DNA of 6,594 nucleotides from Pleionea sp052032335. GTDB lineage: Bacteria; Pseudomonadota; Gammaproteobacteria; Enterobacterales; Kangiellaceae. Made by a program: the position numbers and the translations under genes. This document shows, piece after piece, positions 1 to 5,131 of the stretch. The notes under the pieces are model-generated. The model was given only the letters and a program-made list of their open reading frames with translations. It was not told the origin of the DNA and made no database searches. Numbering within the stretch: position 1 is the stretch's first letter; the number at the start of each line of letters is the position of its first letter. The stretch covers positions 1 through 6,594 of the forward strand of contig JBPEWV010000163.1 of assembly GCA_052032335.1 (NCBI GenBank), read 5' to 3'.

Positions 1-556
1 GCCCTGTGAATAATGAGGTTGAGTCGGCGGCGTTGGTTTGTGGCAGAATCAATAGAAACGCCAGGTGACTGATGCTAAATACAGTGATCATAAGCCCCCA
101 GTGAATACTGCCGGCTGCTCGCAGAAAATGTCGGGTTTCGCCCAACAAAACCAGGCGAAAAGGAATGAATAGCAACATGTAAACCGGAATAAAAATAATA
201 AACATGCCGTACCAGCCTATGCTGACCCAGTAGTATTGCAATGGAATGCTGAGGTAGGCCCAGAACAAGACGCGGCGGTCCACTTTGCGCGTTGGGATAA
301 TGGAAAAGTATTCCTTTAAAGCCAGAAAGCTGAGCAAGCCGAAGAAAACAATGGAAGCCGTAGTGCCAGACCAAAGTGCAAACCCAAACAGGCCAACCAT
401 GATCCACCAGGAGTTGATTCGCTGATTCAGCTCGCGGTAATCCCGATTCGGTCTTTGGGCTGTCAACACCCGACCGGTCACTGTCGCGACCAACAGACAC
501 CCAATAATCGCCTGAAACACCAGAAGAACCGGATTTAAAGTAAACCAATTAAACAT
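1..556 (-). CDS. ynbB: YnbB-like CdsA-family phosphatidate cytidylyltransferase, C-terminus cut by window edge
   Basis: Inferred to make CDP-diacylglycerol (or a related CDP-activated lipid) from phosphatidate and CTP in the inner membrane. The visible 185 residues begin MFNWFTLNPVLLV and form a very hydrophobic, multi-pass protein: segments near 8-30, 50-80, 97-138 and 152-172. The stretch around residues 46-85 (RINSWWIMVGLFGFAL, then FFGLLSFLALKEYFS) is typical of the YnbB-type branch of the CdsA family as I remember it. The CdsA signature lies near the C-terminus and is outside the window, so catalytic residues cannot be checked. The ATG at 556 is chosen because a strong GAGGAGGTG ribosome site sits a few bases upstream and the frame stays open to base 1. 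It overlaps the end of the ynbA-like gene by 8 nt, which suggests translational coupling. Neighbour identity and order support the call; a different CdsA paralogue is the main alternative. Confidence 0.8.
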   Translation of the reverse strand, partial: MFNWFTLNPVLLVFQAIIGCLLVATVTGRVLTAQRPNRDYRELNQRINSWWIMVGLFGFALWSGTTASIVFFGLLSFLALKEYFSIIPTRKVDRRVLFWAYLSIPLQYYWVSIGWYGMFIIFIPVYMLLFIPFRLVLLGETRHFLRAAGSIHWGLMITVFSISHLAFLLILPQTNAADSTSLFTG

Positions 557-1160
557 GACGCACCTCCTCGATGGCCTTTCGGATGCGCTGGGCAATGGTG
601 ACCAATGAAAGCACTGCCAGAAGGGACATCAAACCGTTGACTGTGTTGACCAAGTCGGGAATCAGAGCAAACAGAAGGATAAACACGCTAATGATTAATG
701 CGCGGTCACTTTTGCCCAAAGGCCCGTCGTAACGACGTGACGCACCAATTTGCGGCGCGATGAGCCCGACCACTTCCGTCAATACAAATAGGAACAGAGT
801 TGTCAGAACCAACGGGGAAGACAACTCGGGAATCAGTAGTAAGGGCAAAAACAAAACGACATCGGCGACTATGTCACAGGTTTCATTGAGAAAGCAGCCC
901 AGCGCCGATGCCTGATCGTGCTCGCGTGCGAGCATGCCATCGATGGCGTTTAACGCCATGCGAATCAACCAGGTCACGGGCAGCACCAGCAATTGTTGCG
1001 GAGAGTAGGGCGTGAGGCAAACAAACAGGGCGGCGCTGAGTGACAGTAACAGGGCAAATACAGTGACTTGATTGGCGGTGATGCCGGCTCCGGCCAGTGT
1101 TTTGACCAAAGGTCGCAACAGCTTTTGAAAACCGGGTTTCATTTGATAAACGCTGATCAT
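549..1160 (-). CDS. ynbA: YnbA-like CDP-alcohol phosphatidyltransferase
   Basis: Inner-membrane enzyme expected to transfer a phosphatidyl or similar group from a CDP-linked lipid to an alcohol acceptor; the true acceptor is unknown. The 203-aa protein has several membrane segments (about 35-50, 55-70, 98-135, 153-190). The family motif is at residues 71-100: N71, D74-G75, A78-R79, G88, N92, D96, D100. The canonical form has Asp where N71 and N92 stand. I recall that E. coli YnbA also has NALDG and LNE here, so this seems a subfamily trait and not decay. The nearby GPLGKSDRA (146-154) also matches YnbA from memory. The start at 1160 has an AAGGAAC site upstream; Met7 is an alternative. It is first in an operon with the CdsA-family gene, which could supply its CDP-lipid substrate. 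It is divergent from an XRE regulator. Confidence 0.85.
   Translation of the reverse strand: MISVYQMKPGFQKLLRPLVKTLAGAGITANQVTVFALLLSLSAALFVCLTPYSPQQLLVLPVTWLIRMALNAIDGMLAREHDQASALGCFLNETCDIVADVVLFLPLLLIPELSSPLVLTTLFLFVLTEVVGLIAPQIGASRRYDGPLGKSDRALIISVFILLFALIPDLVNTVNGLMSLLAVLSLVTIAQRIRKAIEEVRHV
561..569 (-). promoter_or_regulatory. Ribosome binding site of the ynbB-like gene inside the ynbA-like gene
   Basis: On the minus strand this reads GAGGAGGTG, four bases before the ATG at 556. It lies within the last codons (Glu-Glu-Val) of the upstream gene, so the downstream gene is translated from inside the upstream reading frame. It fixes the start of the ynbB-like gene. Confidence 0.75.
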
Positions 1161-1173
1161 TGAACGTTCCTTG

Positions 1174-1202
1174 GGTTAATCCAGAATAGGGCTAGATTAA
1201 CC
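1174..1202. promoter_or_regulatory. Perfect 8-bp inverted repeat upstream of the ynbA-like gene (candidate operator or leader hairpin)
   Basis: GGTTAATC at 1174-1181 is repeated inverted as GATTAACC at 1195-1202, with a 13-nt gap. Equivalent positions of the half-sites are 21 bp apart, close to two helical turns. It lies 14 bp before the ynbA-like start, in the divergent promoter region next to a DNA-binding protein gene. It could be an operator for that regulator, or a stem in the ynbA leader RNA. No binding evidence is available. Confidence 0.45.
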
Positions 1203-1216
1203 TCAGGATAGTGACT

Positions 1217-1231
1217 CGCAACGATATTGCG
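1217..1231. promoter_or_regulatory. 15-bp dyad CGCAA-N5-TTGCG, candidate operator for the XRE regulator
   Basis: Perfect 5-bp arms (1217-1221 and 1227-1231) around a 5-nt centre. It sits 12 bp upstream of the possible -35 of the xre gene, between the two divergent genes. C1/Cro-type regulators commonly bind short dyads of this size near their own promoters. The short arms make chance occurrence quite possible. Confidence 0.3.
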
Positions 1232-1243
1232 TGTTGTAGCCTC

Positions 1244-1275
1244 TTGATAGCGACAAGGTATATCTATAGTATACT
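1244..1275 (+). promoter_or_regulatory. Candidate promoter of the XRE regulator gene
   Basis: TTGATA at 1244-1249 resembles a -35 box. Overlapping -10-like hexamers follow in a TA-rich run: TATAGT (1265-1270, 15-bp spacer), TAGTAT (1267-1272, 17-bp spacer) and TATACT (1270-1275, 20-bp spacer). AGTATACT at 1268-1275 is also a perfect palindrome. A transcript from here would begin at or within a few bases of the ATG at 1280, giving a leaderless or almost leaderless mRNA. Confidence 0.45.
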
Positions 1276-1279
1276 CTGC

Positions 1280-2011
1280 ATGATTAGAACGCCTGAATTA
1301 CTCAAAACCCTGAAGCAACAGCTGAAGCAAGCCGGGATTACCTATGCCCGATTGGCGCAAGAGCTCGAAATGAGCGAAGCCAACGTCAAACGCATGTTCT
1401 CTCAGTCGAAAATGCCCATTCAGCGGATGGAGCGCATTTGCGATTTATTGCAAATTGATTTTTTGCAACTGGCTCAGTTGGCGAACAAACAGCGCACTCA
1501 AATTACCGAGCTGACGCTTGAACAGGAAGAAGAGCTGGTCGCCAATAAAAAGTTGCTCTTGTTGGCGCAGTTACTGATGTCGCGTTGGACACTGGAAGAG
1601 GTGTGTGAGGCGTATCAATTCGAAGAACATGAGTTGACGCAGTTGTTGGCGAAACTCGATCGCATCCGGTTTATCGAGCTGTTACCGGGCAACCGGGTTA
1701 AACTTCTTGTCAGCAGCTTTTTTAAATGGCAGCCCGATGGCCCGGTGCAACGCTTTTTCGAGCAGAATATTCAGGTGGAGTTTTTTAAGTCTCGATTTAA
1801 GGACGACACCGAAAAGCTGGTCTTTATTTCAGGTATGTTAAGCCGCGGTTCCAATCGCCGAATTCAAGATAAAATGACCGAGCTGGCCGCCGAGTTCGAA
1901 AAGTGTTTGCAGAACGATTTGATTTATCCGGCGAAAGAAAAAGACGGTTGCAGTTTGGTAATGGGATTACGCTCGTGGGAGATCAAAGCGTTTAACAACC
2001 TTCGACGTTAA
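1280..2011 (+). CDS. XRE (Cro/C1-type) helix-turn-helix transcriptional regulator with a large C-terminal region
   Basis: Predicted cytoplasmic DNA-binding regulator of 243 aa. Residues 6-70 form a Cro/C1-like helical domain; the helix-turn-helix is about 21-41 (TYARLAQELEMSEANVKRMF), followed by helices ending in ICDLLQIDFLQLAQLA. Residues 80-100 are Leu/Glu-rich helix. Residues 104-145 (LEEVCEAYQF, then LLAKLDRIRFIELLPGNRVKLL) look like a second, winged-helix-like unit. The rest (146-243) is soluble with no domain I can name. A GTG at 1211 is in frame, but the extra 23 residues (Cys-rich, not family-like) read through the likely promoter, so the ATG at 1280 is preferred even though no Shine-Dalgarno is visible. 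It is divergent from the ynbA-ynbB-like operon and convergent with the LysE-family gene. Control of either, or of itself, is inference only. Confidence 0.85.
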   Translation: MIRTPELLKTLKQQLKQAGITYARLAQELEMSEANVKRMFSQSKMPIQRMERICDLLQIDFLQLAQLANKQRTQITELTLEQEEELVANKKLLLLAQLLMSRWTLEEVCEAYQFEEHELTQLLAKLDRIRFIELLPGNRVKLLVSSFFKWQPDGPVQRFFEQNIQVEFFKSRFKDDTEKLVFISGMLSRGSNRRIQDKMTELAAEFEKCLQNDLIYPAKEKDGCSLVMGLRSWEIKAFNNLRR

Positions 2012-2023
2012 GTTATTGTCGAT

Positions 2024-2647
2024 TTATCCCAGCGCCAGCCACACACCAACGGCCATCATCAAAGTGCCTGACAACCGATTGATCAGGCGAACGTTTTCAC
2101 TTTGTTCTAACAGCTTACGTAAGGTTTTGCCACCGGTCGCGTAGAGCATCAGGAATACGAACTCACTGATTACAATGATGGCTACCAGCATCGCCAGTTG
2201 TGGTGGCATGGGCAACGATGGGTTGATAAACGAGGGCAGAAGTGAAATGGTAAAAGCCCACCCTTTTGGATTGGCAATGGCGGTGATGAATCCCTGAATG
2301 GCCAATTGTTTGCCGACAACCTGTTGTTGCGCCGAGTTGTCGAGATCGATCGCCATTTTTCCTTTCGATCGCCACATTTGTAGTCCGAGGTAGATCAAAT
2401 AGGCTCCGCCAGCGTATTTTAAGACTAAGAATGCCATTGGGTAATTCAACATCACGCTGGCAACGCCCACCACAGCCAATACCGACACCAGCGCCACTCC
2501 GACTAACTCCCCCCACATCATCCACATGGTTTTTCGCACACCAATACTCATCCCGAGAGTGAGTGCTAACGTCATGCACATGCCTGGTGTCGCCGAAATC
2601 ACCATAAAAGTAGGGATAAATAAGAGTAACAGGGTCGTGTCGATCAC
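2024..2647 (-). CDS. LysE/RhtB-family amino-acid or small-metabolite exporter
   Basis: Inner-membrane exporter of the LysE/RhtB superfamily, whose members expel amino acids such as lysine, homoserine, threonine or their analogues. The substrate cannot be told here. The 207-aa length is normal for the family and about six hydrophobic segments are visible (near 4-30, 44-66, 70-92, 115-140, 150-172, 188-206). Family hallmarks are ATPG at 19-22, the GG-x-YLIYLGLQMWRS stretch at 80-94, and the ANPKGW segment at 125-130. It starts with GTG at 2647. A good CGGAGGA ribosome site precedes it, spaced 10 nt, slightly long. Its stop faces the stop of the XRE gene across only 12 nt, with no convincing terminator between them, so convergent transcripts may overlap. 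The neighbouring regulator could control it, but nothing in the sequence shows that. Confidence 0.9.
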   Translation of the reverse strand: MIDTTLLLLFIPTFMVISATPGMCMTLALTLGMSIGVRKTMWMMWGELVGVALVSVLAVVGVASVMLNYPMAFLVLKYAGGAYLIYLGLQMWRSKGKMAIDLDNSAQQQVVGKQLAIQGFITAIANPKGWAFTISLLPSFINPSLPMPPQLAMLVAIIVISEFVFLMLYATGGKTLRKLLEQSENVRLINRLSGTLMMAVGVWLALG

Positions 2648-2657
2648 TTAAAAGAAA

Positions 2658-2687
2658 TCCTCCGAGATTTTGCCGCGGATTCTACCA
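2658..2687 (-). promoter_or_regulatory. Extended -10 promoter and ribosome site for the LysE-family gene
   Basis: On the minus strand TGGTAGAAT (2679-2687) is an extended -10 element: a TG pair, one base, then TAGAAT (5 of 6 match to TATAAT). No good -35 is seen, which fits an extended -10 promoter. The ribosome site CGGAGGA is at 2658-2664. Transcription would start near 2672, leaving a leader of about 25 nt. Confidence 0.5.
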
Positions 2688-2790
2688 CGAACCGGAACAA
2701 AGTGAGAGCCGAAGGACGGTACAGAATGATTATTCGATATCTAATTGCTCGGTGCTCGCGTATGCTGAATATTGAGACTTCACTTCACCT

Positions 2791-2816
2791 GTCGTCCCTC
2801 AAATTGACGGGATGAC
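2791..2816 (+). promoter_or_regulatory. Leader hairpin just upstream of the small unknown gene
   Basis: GTCGTCCC (2791-2798) pairs with GGGATGAC (2809-2816) over 8 bp including one G-U pair, and TCA/TGA inside the loop can extend it around a one-base bulge. It ends 7 nt before the AGGAAG ribosome site of the gene starting at 2833. No T-run follows, so it is not a standard terminator. It could shield the leader or expose the ribosome site conditionally. Confidence 0.45.
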
Positions 2817-2832
2817 CTTCGCCAGGAAGACC

Positions 2833-3237
2833 ATGAAAGACATTATTGATTTAAAAATTGTCGGTATCGACGAACATCGACCACCCAAAATTCAGAAAGC
2901 GCCTTATATTGAACTGTACTTTAAGCTTAATAAAGTAGCGCCGAAAGATTGGTGCAAAAGCTTTAACGATCTGGTTGCCAAGGGAAAATACCCGATCAAA
3001 ATCAATCCGGAGAAAGGACAATTTATCGAGACCTGGGTTCGAACCCCAGAGGAGGTCGAGCCTGCTTTTAACGCTATTAAGGCCAATCTGAAATTGTGCA
3101 TCGAGCAATACATTGCAAAAATCAATGCGCAAACGCAGGCCAGTAACAAAGACTCTGCTCAGCAAACCGTGTCGCCTTTGCAGGCGCGATTAAATGAGGT
3201 TGTTGCCGGCTTAAAATTTGATAAACCTGACGAATGA
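2833..3237 (+). CDS. Small soluble protein of unknown function (134 aa)
   Basis: I do not recognise this family. The product is 134 aa, with no signal peptide and no membrane segment, so it is probably cytoplasmic. Residues 1-70 look like a compact alpha/beta region (DIIDLKIVGIDE; YIELYFKLNK; WCKSFNDLV; YPIKINPEKGQFIETWV), then a helix (72-98, EEVEPAFNAIKANLKLCIEQYI), a polar Gln/Ser/Ala linker (99-113) and a short C-terminal helix (114-127). Trp40, Cys41, Trp68 and Cys89 are notable. The ATG at 2833 is chosen because AGGAAG lies 3 nt upstream; an in-frame ATG at 2812 would add 7 residues, but it has only weak GACGGG upstream and falls inside a hairpin arm. It stands alone: divergent from the LysE-family gene, with 230 nt before the next gene. 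Codon use and composition resemble the neighbours, so a real gene is likely. Confidence 0.8.
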   Translation: MKDIIDLKIVGIDEHRPPKIQKAPYIELYFKLNKVAPKDWCKSFNDLVAKGKYPIKINPEKGQFIETWVRTPEEVEPAFNAIKANLKLCIEQYIAKINAQTQASNKDSAQQTVSPLQARLNEVVAGLKFDKPDE

Positions 3238-3396
3238 TGGTTGAGCACCGGGGCTGGACAATGCTGGTCCCTTGCTGACTGATTATTCTCTCGCTTGTTA
3301 TGTGGTTTAAATGAGTTTCCGTTCCCGCCAGCTGGTGTTTGATATTGCATCCTTCGGGCACTTTTCTCGGCCATATTGAATTCTCCGGTTGCATGC

Positions 3397-3437
3397 CTAA
3401 TTTCTTGAATTAGTTAGCTTTTAATCTATGCTAAAAG
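3397..3437. repeat. Two adjacent inverted repeats overlapping the operon promoter
   Basis: The first dyad is CTAATT-N5-AATTAG (3397-3413) and covers the -35. The second is CTTTTA-N8-TAAAAG (3418-3437), with an alternative pairing TTAGC/GCTAA (3414-3418 with 3430-3434), and covers the -10. Their position makes them candidate operators or a site where a regulator blocks polymerase. AT-rich arms of 6 bp can arise by chance. Confidence 0.4.
3405..3432 (+). promoter_or_regulatory. Candidate promoter of the porin-PBP-cyclase operon
   Basis: TTGAAT (3405-3410) and TATGCT (3427-3432) are separated by 16 bp, each matching 4 of 6 consensus bases. Transcription would begin near 3439, giving a leader of about 29 nt before the TTG start at 3468. 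It is the best candidate in the intergenic region but only moderate in strength, which fits a regulated promoter. Confidence 0.4.
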
Positions 3438-3454
3438 AGATTCCAGGTTGACCT

Positions 3455-3459
3455 GAAGG
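3455..3459 (+). promoter_or_regulatory. Ribosome binding site that selects a TTG start for the porin-like gene
   Basis: GAAGG lies 8 nt before TTG at 3468. No ATG or GTG lies between the in-frame stop at 3432-3434 and the signal-peptide coding region, so the TTG is the only sensible start. Confidence 0.6.
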
Positions 3460-3467
3460 CGGATAAA

Positions 3468-4694
3468 TTGCATCGGTATAGGTTAAAAATTTTTTTTGCA
3501 CTTTTTTTAATCGGCAGTCCCTTGTGGGCAGAAACGGAGGTACGTGTTAGCGGGTTTGGTACGCTAGGCGTTGTCGAGTCCGATTCGGAAGAGTTGGGTT
3601 TTCGTAATGATTTTTCGCGCAACGATTCGGTGTATCAAGGCGATTATTCTTTCAAAGCATTGAGTAACTTAGGGCTCCAGCTTGATTTTGATTTTGGCTC
3701 TGGTTGGGACGCCGTAACTCAATGGGTACTGCGAGAACAAGATGAGAAAACGTTAAACTCAATCACTTCTCAAGCATTCGTTCGTTACACACCGTCGCCT
3801 AGCTGGCAATTTCGCGCCGGTCGAACCGCGCTCGATTTATTCCATTTAAGCCAATACCGTGATGTGGGAATCGCTTACACTTGGGCGAAAGTGCCGACTG
3901 AAGTTTACGGCTTTGTGCCAGGACGTTTTATTGATGGACTCGACTTCCAATACCGCACACAGTTCGACCAAATTAATATCAGCACAAAGTTTTATCTGGG
4001 GGCTTTCGAATCTGATTTTTCTTCAAGTCAGGATGCTCCTGTTTATTTCGACAAGGTGCGCGGTGTCCGTATTATGGCGGAAACTTTCGACTGGTCACTG
4101 CAGGCCCGATACTCGAAAGGCGAAATGCGGCGCGATAATGCCATTACACAACTGGTGGTTGATGGCATCATTGATGCGCAACCTTTGTTCCCCCGAGCGA
4201 TTGAATTTGCTTCCGAAGTCAGCTTGGCGAAAAAAGACATTGTTTATGGCTCTATTTCGGGGCAGTACAACGCTGCTAACTTCACCGTCATGGCCGAGTT
4301 TGCGCGTATCGACTCTGACTCGCGCGTTGTGCCTGCGGTGAATACTGGTTACGTCAGTCTGATCCATCACTGGAAGGAACACAGTTTTCATATCACGGGT
4401 TCTTTTGCCGATGCTTCGGCTTATTTTTTTGATGAAACGGTCGTCGATGAAAACTTGCTGGCTTTTTTGATTGATGGGGTTGAGCGACAACTGAACTCGT
4501 TTGCCAATAATCAGGTGACACAGTCGGTCGGCTGGCGTTGGGATATGACAGAGTCGACCGCCTTTAAATTGCAACTGGATCACACGCGTTATAAAGGACG
4601 AGGCAGTTCGTTGTTGGGGAGCGAGCTGACGCTCACGCAACGAGAAAACGGTGAAATCAATACGTTGTTTGCCAACTGGAGCTTTAGTTTTTGA
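3468..4694 (+). CDS. Porin-like outer-membrane beta-barrel protein
   Basis: Predicted outer-membrane barrel of 408 aa. It starts at a TTG and has a signal peptide: basic start HRYRLK, hydrophobic IFFALFLIG, then SPLWA with cleavage probably after Ala21. The mature part opens with a strand VRVSGFGTLGVV (25-36) and shows many short alternating polar/hydrophobic strands, for example LGLQLDFDF, WQFRAGRTALDLF, DWSLQARYS, FTVMAEFARI and FKLQLDHTRY. It ends NTLFANWSFSF, with the terminal Phe typical of proteins assembled by the BAM complex. The length suits a porin of about 16 strands. I see no TonB box or plug domain. It is first in a three-gene operon: the next start is 2 nt after its stop. That context suggests either delivery of a ligand to the periplasm or a structural/sensory role with the downstream signalling proteins. 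The ligand is unknown. Confidence 0.8.
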   Translation: MHRYRLKIFFALFLIGSPLWAETEVRVSGFGTLGVVESDSEELGFRNDFSRNDSVYQGDYSFKALSNLGLQLDFDFGSGWDAVTQWVLREQDEKTLNSITSQAFVRYTPSPSWQFRAGRTALDLFHLSQYRDVGIAYTWAKVPTEVYGFVPGRFIDGLDFQYRTQFDQINISTKFYLGAFESDFSSSQDAPVYFDKVRGVRIMAETFDWSLQARYSKGEMRRDNAITQLVVDGIIDAQPLFPRAIEFASEVSLAKKDIVYGSISGQYNAANFTVMAEFARIDSDSRVVPAVNTGYVSLIHHWKEHSFHITGSFADASAYFFDETVVDENLLAFLIDGVERQLNSFANNQVTQSVGWRWDMTESTAFKLQLDHTRYKGRGSSLLGSELTLTQRENGEINTLFANWSFSF

Positions 4695-4696
4695 TT

Positions 4697-5131
4697 ATGA
4701 AAAGACTGGCTCTAATACTCTTACTTTTCGCCTTCCCTGACGTTGCGACTGCACAAGCTAAGGAGTCGTCAATCGTGATCGTGGTGAATAAAAATAATAC
4801 CATCTCCAGGTTAACGAAAGAGCAGTTGATCGATTTGTATATGGGTAAGTACATTGCCTTCCCCGATGGCACCAGTGCGATCCCGGTTGAGCTGAATGAA
4901 TCGACCGAACTGAAACAAGATTTTTATCAGAAGTTGGTAGGATTATCCCTTGCCAGGATCAACGCTTATTGGTCGCGCATTCGCTTTACTGGTCGAGCCC
5001 GTCCTCCGAAGGCTTTGGCCTCGGAGTCGGAAGTGATTGGTTTCGTGGCATCAGAGCCGCAGGCAATCAGTTACATTTACGAACGTGATTTAACGCCTCA
5101 ATTAAAAGTGGTGTATCGATTTGGTGAGTAA
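4697..5131 (+). CDS. Short secreted phosphate-binding-protein-like (PBP/PstS-related) protein
   Basis: Predicted periplasmic protein of 144 aa. The signal peptide is MKRLALILLLFAFPDVATAQA with likely cleavage after Ala21 (AQA). The mature part begins IVIVVNKNN, then TKEQLIDLYMGKYIAFPDG (40-58), IPVELNES, FYQKLVGLS, YWSRIRFTGRARPPKAL (91-107) and VIGFVASEPQAISYIY (113-128). These match the small proteins commonly annotated as phosphate ABC transporter substrate-binding protein. At about 123 mature residues it is far shorter than PstS (over 300), so it is at most a partial binding fold, and no ABC permease or ATPase lies nearby. Transport is therefore doubtful; a sensory or adaptor role for the next gene's receptor is my inference. 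The ATG at 4697 is preferred over the TTG at 4691. Its ribosome site is weak, so coupling to the porin gene is likely. Confidence 0.8.
   Translation: MKRLALILLLFAFPDVATAQAKESSIVIVVNKNNTISRLTKEQLIDLYMGKYIAFPDGTSAIPVELNESTELKQDFYQKLVGLSLARINAYWSRIRFTGRARPPKALASESEVIGFVASEPQAISYIYERDLTPQLKVVYRFGE

Larger units (their letters stand above)
3238..3467. other. Intergenic region with no gene, holding the promoter of the three-gene operon
   Basis: No supported gene is seen in these 230 bases. Minus-strand open frames here lack a ribosome site and family-like sequence. No strong terminator for the preceding gene is visible: the best stem is a 4-bp GGAC/GTCC pair near 3254-3268 with no T-run. The last 70 bases are AT-rich and carry the promoter-like elements and dyads listed separately. 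Confidence 0.6.

Noticed and set aside
75..548. Minus-strand 157-codon open frame
   Set aside because: It is an out-of-frame shadow of the ynbB-like gene; the true frame starts at 556, has a strong ribosome site and gives a coherent membrane protein.
1211..1279. GTG start extending the XRE regulator by 23 residues
   Set aside because: The added residues do not look like part of a Cro/C1 domain and the DNA carries promoter-like and dyad elements.
2005..2030. Bidirectional terminator between the convergent XRE and LysE-family genes
   Set aside because: The gap is 12 nt and I could not find a GC stem with a T-run on either strand.
2163..2579. Minus-strand open frame inside the LysE-family gene
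   Set aside because: It is an out-of-frame shadow; the translated product is polar and unstructured while the LysE frame is clearly a membrane transporter.
2791..2816. Hairpin as a rho-independent terminator
   Set aside because: No T-run follows, and it lies directly in front of a ribosome site, so a leader element is more likely.
3122..3394. Minus-strand open frames running from the intergenic region into the small unknown gene
   Set aside because: No ribosome site, no family-like sequence, and most of the frame is antisense to a better supported gene.
3859..4341. Plus-strand 160-codon open frame inside the porin-like gene
   Set aside because: Shadow of the barrel frame, which has a signal peptide, strands and terminal Phe.
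4095..4640. Minus-strand 181-codon open frame opposite the porin-like gene
   Set aside because: Arg/Gln-rich antisense shadow with no plausible start context.
4697..5131. Calling the PBP-like gene pstS and inferring phosphate uptake
   Set aside because: The protein is less than half the length of PstS and no transporter genes accompany it.
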